DNA from: Acidobacteriota bacterium
Lineage (GTDB): Bacteria > Acidobacteriota > Terriglobia > Terriglobales > Acidobacteriaceae
NCBI GenBank assembly: GCA_021809235.1
Contig: JAKBAG010000158.1
Coordinates: forward strand, 1-7,151
Direction: 5' to 3'
DNA: 7,151 bases
Under the pieces are notes generated by a model that worked only from the letters and a program-made list of their open reading frames with translations, did no database searches and was not told where the DNA came from. The translations under genes were made by a program, and so were the position numbers. This document shows positions 6,625 through 7,151 of this stretch, piece by piece. Positions within the stretch are counted from its first letter, which is position 1. Each line of letters starts with the position of its first letter.

Positions 6625-7151
6625 CTAGTTGGCGCGGGTGGACGAAGGCGTGGGAGCTGCGGAAATCGAAGGCGAGGTGACAGGGCGGATCGTTGCCCCG
6701 GTCAAAGGACGTTGCACGGAACCCATGGGACGAAGCCCCATGGAAGGCTGCGCGGCCGGTGGCTGGTGCATGGTGACGATCAGCGCCATGGCCGGGGATT
6801 TGCCCGCGCAGACATAGGCGTGAGGCGTGCTGGCGTCAAAGTAGACGGCATCGCCAGACTCCAGGGTGGAAACCTGATCTCCATGGCGGATCTCCAGCTC
6901 GCCCTTGAGGATGTAGAGAAACTCGAAGCCGGCATGGACATGCGGACGCACGTCCTGGCCCTTTTTGAGCGGAATGAACTCGGCGAAGTAAGGGTCCATG
7001 TGGCGGTCGGGCACCATGTAGCCAAGGCTCTCAAAGAAATAGGTCGGGTCTTCCGTACCGCTCTGGGGCAGACGGACGCGCTCCTTCTGGCGATGGATAC
7101 GGAACAGGGAGTGGGGCTCGGTTTCAAAGAAGTACGACAGGTCTTTGGAAA
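6625..7151 (-). CDS. Cupin-sensor transcriptional regulator, C-terminal part (N-terminus outside window)
   Basis: The minus frame is open from the window edge (7151) to TAG at 6625-6627, showing 174 residues. The visible part starts SKDLSYFFE, which resembles the end of a lambda/XRE-type helix-turn-helix followed by the linker seen in HTH-cupin regulators (PuuR/SutR-like architecture). The cupin then shows a textbook first motif, G(x5)HxH(x3)E(x6)G: G64, H70, H72, E76, G83 of the visible part. The second motif is SGDAVYFDASTPHAY with H110, so the metal site looks complete. These proteins normally sense a small ligand and repress or activate nearby operons; ligand and targets are unknown here. 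After residue 127 comes an unusual 47-residue Pro/Ser/Thr-rich tail. An internal ATG (7017) would give a 130-residue cupin alone, but the open frame and preceding conserved residues argue against it. It converges with the glycosidase gene across a 168-base gap. The HTH is inferred, not seen. Confidence 0.8.
   Translation of the reverse strand, partial: SKDLSYFFETEPHSLFRIHRQKERVRLPQSGTEDPTYFFESLGYMVPDRHMDPYFAEFIPLKKGQDVRPHVHAGFEFLYILKGELEIRHGDQVSTLESGDAVYFDASTPHAYVCAGKSPAMALIVTMHQPPAAQPSMGLRPMGSVQRPLTGATIRPVTSPSISAAPTPSSTRAN

Noticed and set aside
6625..7017. Complete stand-alone 130-residue cupin protein starting at ATG 7017
   Set aside because: The frame continues open to the window edge and the upstream residues (SKDLSYFFE and following) look like the linker after an HTH domain, so 7017 is an internal Met.

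Overview
The window looks like part of a GC-rich, Gram-negative chromosome, most likely an Acidobacteriota (Terriglobia / Acidobacteriaceae-like). This is an inference from gene content: a very long secreted Asp-box propeller protein ending in choice-of-anchor D (HYDIN/ASH-type) Ig-like repeats, an S/T/P-linked glycosidase lipoprotein, and an MbfA-like rubrerythrin-VIT1 fusion. No taxonomic marker gene is present, and I see no rRNA, tRNA, CRISPR array or insertion sequence.

Layout. (1) Positions 1-3413, minus strand: one uninterrupted reading frame for a giant exported protein. It has a signal peptide, a roughly 820-residue region of propeller blades with four clear Asp-boxes, then two complete Ig-like repeats and the beginning of a third. 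The gene leaves the window before its stop codon. (2) Positions 3414-3763: a divergent intergenic region with an AT-rich promoter-like core near 3685-3717. (3) Positions 3764-5038, plus: a ferritin-like/rubrerythrin domain fused to a VIT1/CCC1 membrane transporter domain, probably an iron (or manganese) exporter. (4) Positions 5039-5187: a short spacer with a small hairpin and two near-identical palindromic 11-mers, the second overlapping the next ribosome binding site. (5) Positions 5188-6456, plus: a probable lipoprotein glycoside hydrolase of the GH5/cellulase-like clan, with both catalytic glutamates identifiable. (6) Positions 6457-6624: a convergent spacer with two hairpins, one a good terminator candidate. 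(7) Positions 6625-7151, minus: the C-terminal part of a cupin-sensor regulator whose N-terminus, probably an XRE-type helix-turn-helix, lies beyond the window.

The genes do not form one obvious pathway. Two encode cell-surface or secreted proteins rich in Ser/Thr/Gly, one handles metal at the inner membrane, and one is probably a ligand-sensing regulator. Nothing in the window is a convincing new multi-gene system. The points most worth a second look are a GH5-like enzyme that appears to lack the usual His after strand 3, the recurring small cysteine hairpins in the propeller, the shared promoter core between the propeller gene and the iron transporter, and the low-complexity tail on the cupin regulator.
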